Shown here: piece after piece, positions 62,125 through 64,000 of the stretch | Layout: each line of letters starts with the position of its first letter | How positions within the stretch are numbered: the stretch's first letter is position 1 | Source of the DNA: Osmia lignaria lignaria | Taxonomy: Eukaryota; Arthropoda; Insecta; Hymenoptera; Megachilidae | Reading direction: 5' to 3' | Length of the DNA stretch: 64,000 bases | Assembly: GCF_051020975.1 (NCBI RefSeq) | Contig: NW_027478166.1 | Location: 6,511,501-6,575,500, forward strand | The notes under the pieces: generated by a model | The model's database searches: none | What the model was told of the DNA's origin: nothing | What the model saw: the letters and a program-made list of their open reading frames with translations, nothing else | Position numbers and translations under genes: made by a program

Positions 62125-64000
62125 TGATCAGAAGCGTAGTTTTCGAGATATATCGAGATATTTAAAAGTTCCGAAGCCGCACCAACATAATAGAGATACA
62201 GAAACAACGTGGCCCCTTTCTTTGAGATAACTCTGCACTAGTGCGAGCCGCAAATGCCACTTCCAGCTTAGCTGTGCAGAAGAAGGACAACAAGAAGAAG
62301 AAATATCTCGAAATATGTCCGTCAGGCCCCTTCCCTTGAGATAAATCTGCAAACATCTCGGAAACGAAGCGAGCTATGGCAAAATGTTAAGAGACCTTTT
62401 TTGTAGAGAATTAAGTTTCCTACTTTTTATGTTCTATGATATTTTTTGATCAGAAGCGTAGTTCTCGAGATATATCGAGATATTTAAAAGTTCCGAAGCC
62501 GCACCAACATAATAGAGATACAGAAACACCGTGGCCCCTTTCTTTGAGATAACTCTGCACTAGTGCGAGCCGCAAATGCCACTTCCAGCTTAGCTGTGCA
62601 GAAGAAGAACAACAAGAAGAAGAAATATCTCGAAATATGTCCGTCAGGCCCCTTCCCTTGAGATAAATCTGCAAATATCTCGGAAACGAAGCGAGCTATG
62701 GCAAAATGTTAAGAGACCTTTTTTGTAGAGAATTAAGTTTCCTACTTTTTATGTTCTATGATATTTTTTGATCAGATGCGTAGTTCTCGAGATATATCAA
62801 GATATTTAAAAGTTCCGAAGCTGCACCAACATAATAGAGGTACAGAAACACCGTGGCCTCTTTCTTTGAGATAACTCTGCACTATTGCGAGCTGCAAATG
62901 CCACTTCCAGCTTAGCTGTGCAGAGGAAGAACAACAAGAAGAAGAAATATCTCGAAATATGTCCGTCAGGCCCGTTCCTTTGAACTGAATCTGCAAATAT
63001 CTCGGAAACGAAGCGAGCTATGGCAAAATGTTAAGACACGTTTTTTGTAGACAATTATGTCTCCTACAATTTATGTTCTATGATGTTTTTTGATCAGAAG
63101 CGTAGTTTTCGAGATATATCGAGATATTTAAAAGTTCCGAAACCGCACCAACATAATAGAGATACAGAAACAACGTGGCCCCTTTCTTTGAGATAACTCT
63201 GCACTGGTGCGAGCCGCAAATGCCACTTCCAGCTTAGCTGTGCAGAAGAAGGACAACAAGAAGAAGAAATATCTCGAAATATGTCCGTCAGGCCCCTTCA
63301 CTTGAGATAAATCTGCAAATATCTCGGAAACGAAGCGAGCTATGGCAAAATGTTAAGAGACCTTTTTTGTAGAAAATTAAGTTTCCTACTTTTTATGTTC
63401 TATGATATTTTTTGATCAGATGCGTAGTTCTCGAGATATATCAAGATATTTAAAAGTTCCGAAGCCGCACCAACATAATAGAGATACAGAAACACCGTGG
63501 CCCCTCTCTTTGAGATAACTCTGCACTATTGCGAGCTGGAAATGCCACTTCCAGTTTAGCTGTGCAGAAGAAGAACAACAAGAAGAAGAAATATCTCGAA
63601 ATATGTCCGTTAGGCCCCTTCCCTTGAGATAAATCTGCAAATATCTCGGAAACGTAGCGAGCTATGGCAAAATGTTCAGAGACCTTTTTTGTAGAGAATT
63701 AAGTTTCCTACTTTTTATGTTCTATGATATTTTTTGATCAGATGCGTAGTTCTCGAGATATATCAAGATATATAAAAGTTCCGAAGCCGCACCAACATAA
63801 TAGAGATACAGAAACACCGTGGCCCCTTTCTTTGAGATAACTCTGCACTAGTGCGAGCCGCAAATGCCACTTCCAGCTTAGCTATGCAGAAGAAGAACAA
63901 CAAGAAGAAGAAATATCTCGAAATATGTCCGTCAGGCCCCTTCCCTTGAGATAAATCTGCAAATATCTCGGAAACGAAACGAGCTATGGCAAAATGTTAA
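62125..64000 (+). repeat. HOR unit, incomplete (P-E-F-x-N-y, cut by the window)
   Basis: The start of another unit, cut inside y. The x monomer is preceded by GTAGACAATTATG, a change shared with the units at 44415 and 46347 but not with those at 48601, 54075 or 57939. Private changes are AGAAAATTAAG near 63373 and AACGTAGCGAG near 63652. Confidence 0.86.
63735..64000 (+). repeat. Partial monomer (type y) at the right window edge
   Basis: The first 266 bases of a monomer carrying the y marker TAGCTATGCAG. It also has a TATATAAAAG variant where most copies read TATTTAAAAG. The array continues to the right. Confidence 0.96.

Larger units (their letters stand above)
1..64000 (+). repeat. Satellite DNA array, 322-bp monomer, head to tail
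   Basis: The same 322-bp unit recurs from the first to the last base, always in the same orientation. Anchoring each unit at TGATCA (first full unit at 302, last partial one at 63735) gives 197 complete monomers in 63433 bp: 194 of 322 bp, two of 321 bp and one of 323 bp. Monomers differ by scattered substitutions that recur in fixed combinations, so most copies belong to a few dozen types. No stretch of even 300 bases falls outside the repeat. Tandem arrays of this kind are typical of eukaryotic heterochromatin. The satellite family and species are not recognised from sequence alone. The choice of strand is arbitrary. Confidence 0.99.
41195..64000 (+). repeat. Region III: second higher-order repeat family (P-E-F-x-N-y core)
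   Basis: About 71 monomers made from types P, E, F, x, N, y, T, Q, G, H and C plus a few hybrids. The core P-E-F-x-N, usually followed by y, starts at 41195, 44415, 46347, 48601, 54075 and 62125; one unit at 57939 replaces P-E with a single hybrid. No W-type monomer with a BglII site was seen. Corresponding monomers agree almost perfectly across units, whereas neighbours within a unit differ at many positions. Confidence 0.9.

Noticed and set aside
305..63640. About 190 small minus-strand reading frames of 74 to 84 codons as a tandem gene family
   Set aside because: All start at TTG, stops and frameshifts recur in amplified monomer types, there is no ribosome-binding or intron context, and 322 is not a multiple of three so the frame cannot run through. 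They are products of the satellite sequence.
1..64000. CRISPR array
   Set aside because: The whole 322-bp unit repeats with no unique spacers, and unit length and divergence are unlike CRISPR repeats.
1..64000. LTR, LINE or DNA transposon origin of the monomer
   Set aside because: No terminal repeats, target-site duplications, poly-A tail, or reverse transcriptase or transposase motifs were seen in any frame, and no interruption of the array marks an insertion.
1..64000. Ribosomal DNA spacer repeats or telomeric repeats
   Set aside because: No rRNA-like sequence and no short telomeric motif runs (such as TTAGG or TTAGGG arrays) are present in the window.
1..64000. Assignment to a named species or satellite family
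   Set aside because: An arthropod source seems plausible from style and monomer length, but I do not recognise the monomer. A database search of the consensus would decide it.

Overview
The whole 64 kb window is one uninterrupted satellite DNA array. It holds 197 complete head-to-tail copies of a 322-bp monomer plus a partial copy at each end (bases 1-301 and 63735-64000). If every monomer starts at its TGATCA site, only three copies break the 322-bp register: two of 321 bp (12860-13180 and 14147-14467) and one of 323 bp (40550-40872). I see no unique sequence, gene, tRNA, rRNA, transposon insertion, inverted monomer or array edge, so the true array is longer than the window.

The material is eukaryotic nuclear heterochromatin, as in pericentromeric, centromeric or subtelomeric blocks. 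The monomer length and motif style would suit an arthropod, but I do not recognise the family and the sequence alone does not identify the species.

Layout. Region I (1-10927) is a heterogeneous mosaic with only short local repeats of several monomers. The stretch 10928-16399 is intermediate, with 2- and 4-monomer tandem duplications. Region II (16400 to about 39261) is a higher-order repeat (HOR) family whose units are marked by a monomer type I call W, which carries a BglII site; successive W monomers are 3, 6, 7, 5, 7, 9, 5, 8 and 9 monomers apart. A patch of recombinant monomers (about 38618-41194) includes the 323-bp monomer. Region III (about 41195-64000) is a second HOR family with a different set of monomer types and units of 6 to 17 monomers.

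Letter names used below (diagnostic bases, + strand). Region II: W = AGATCT near the monomer start; R = GGACCCTTTCTTGGAG; L = GGCCTCTTTCTT with AAATCAGCAAAT; N = GCTGGAAATGCC; D = GATCCAG with CTAGTGCGAGCC; V = AATAACACGAAA; A = ACTATGCACTATTG with CTGCCAAT; A' = the same with CTGCAAAT; Z = GAGCTGAATCTGCACA; K = GATTACTCTG. Region III: P = AACAACGTGG with AAGGACAAC; E = AGAAGCGTAGTTCTC; F = GAACTGAATCTG; x = GAAACCGCACC with CACTGGTGCG; N = CCCTCTCTTTGAG; y = TAGCTATGCAG; T = GCCGCAATTGCC; G = ATCTCTGAAACG; H = GAACACCAAG; C = GAGACAACTC; Q = AGGGGTACAG or AGGTACAG with GAGCTGAATCTGCAAA.

There are no genes to work together. What can be read is recombination history: nested tandem duplications of 2 to 22 monomers, chimeric junction monomers and haplotype-block mosaics, as expected from unequal crossover and gene conversion. 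The 74-codon minus-strand frame present in most monomers opens with TTG rather than ATG and is repeatedly broken, so I do not call it a gene.
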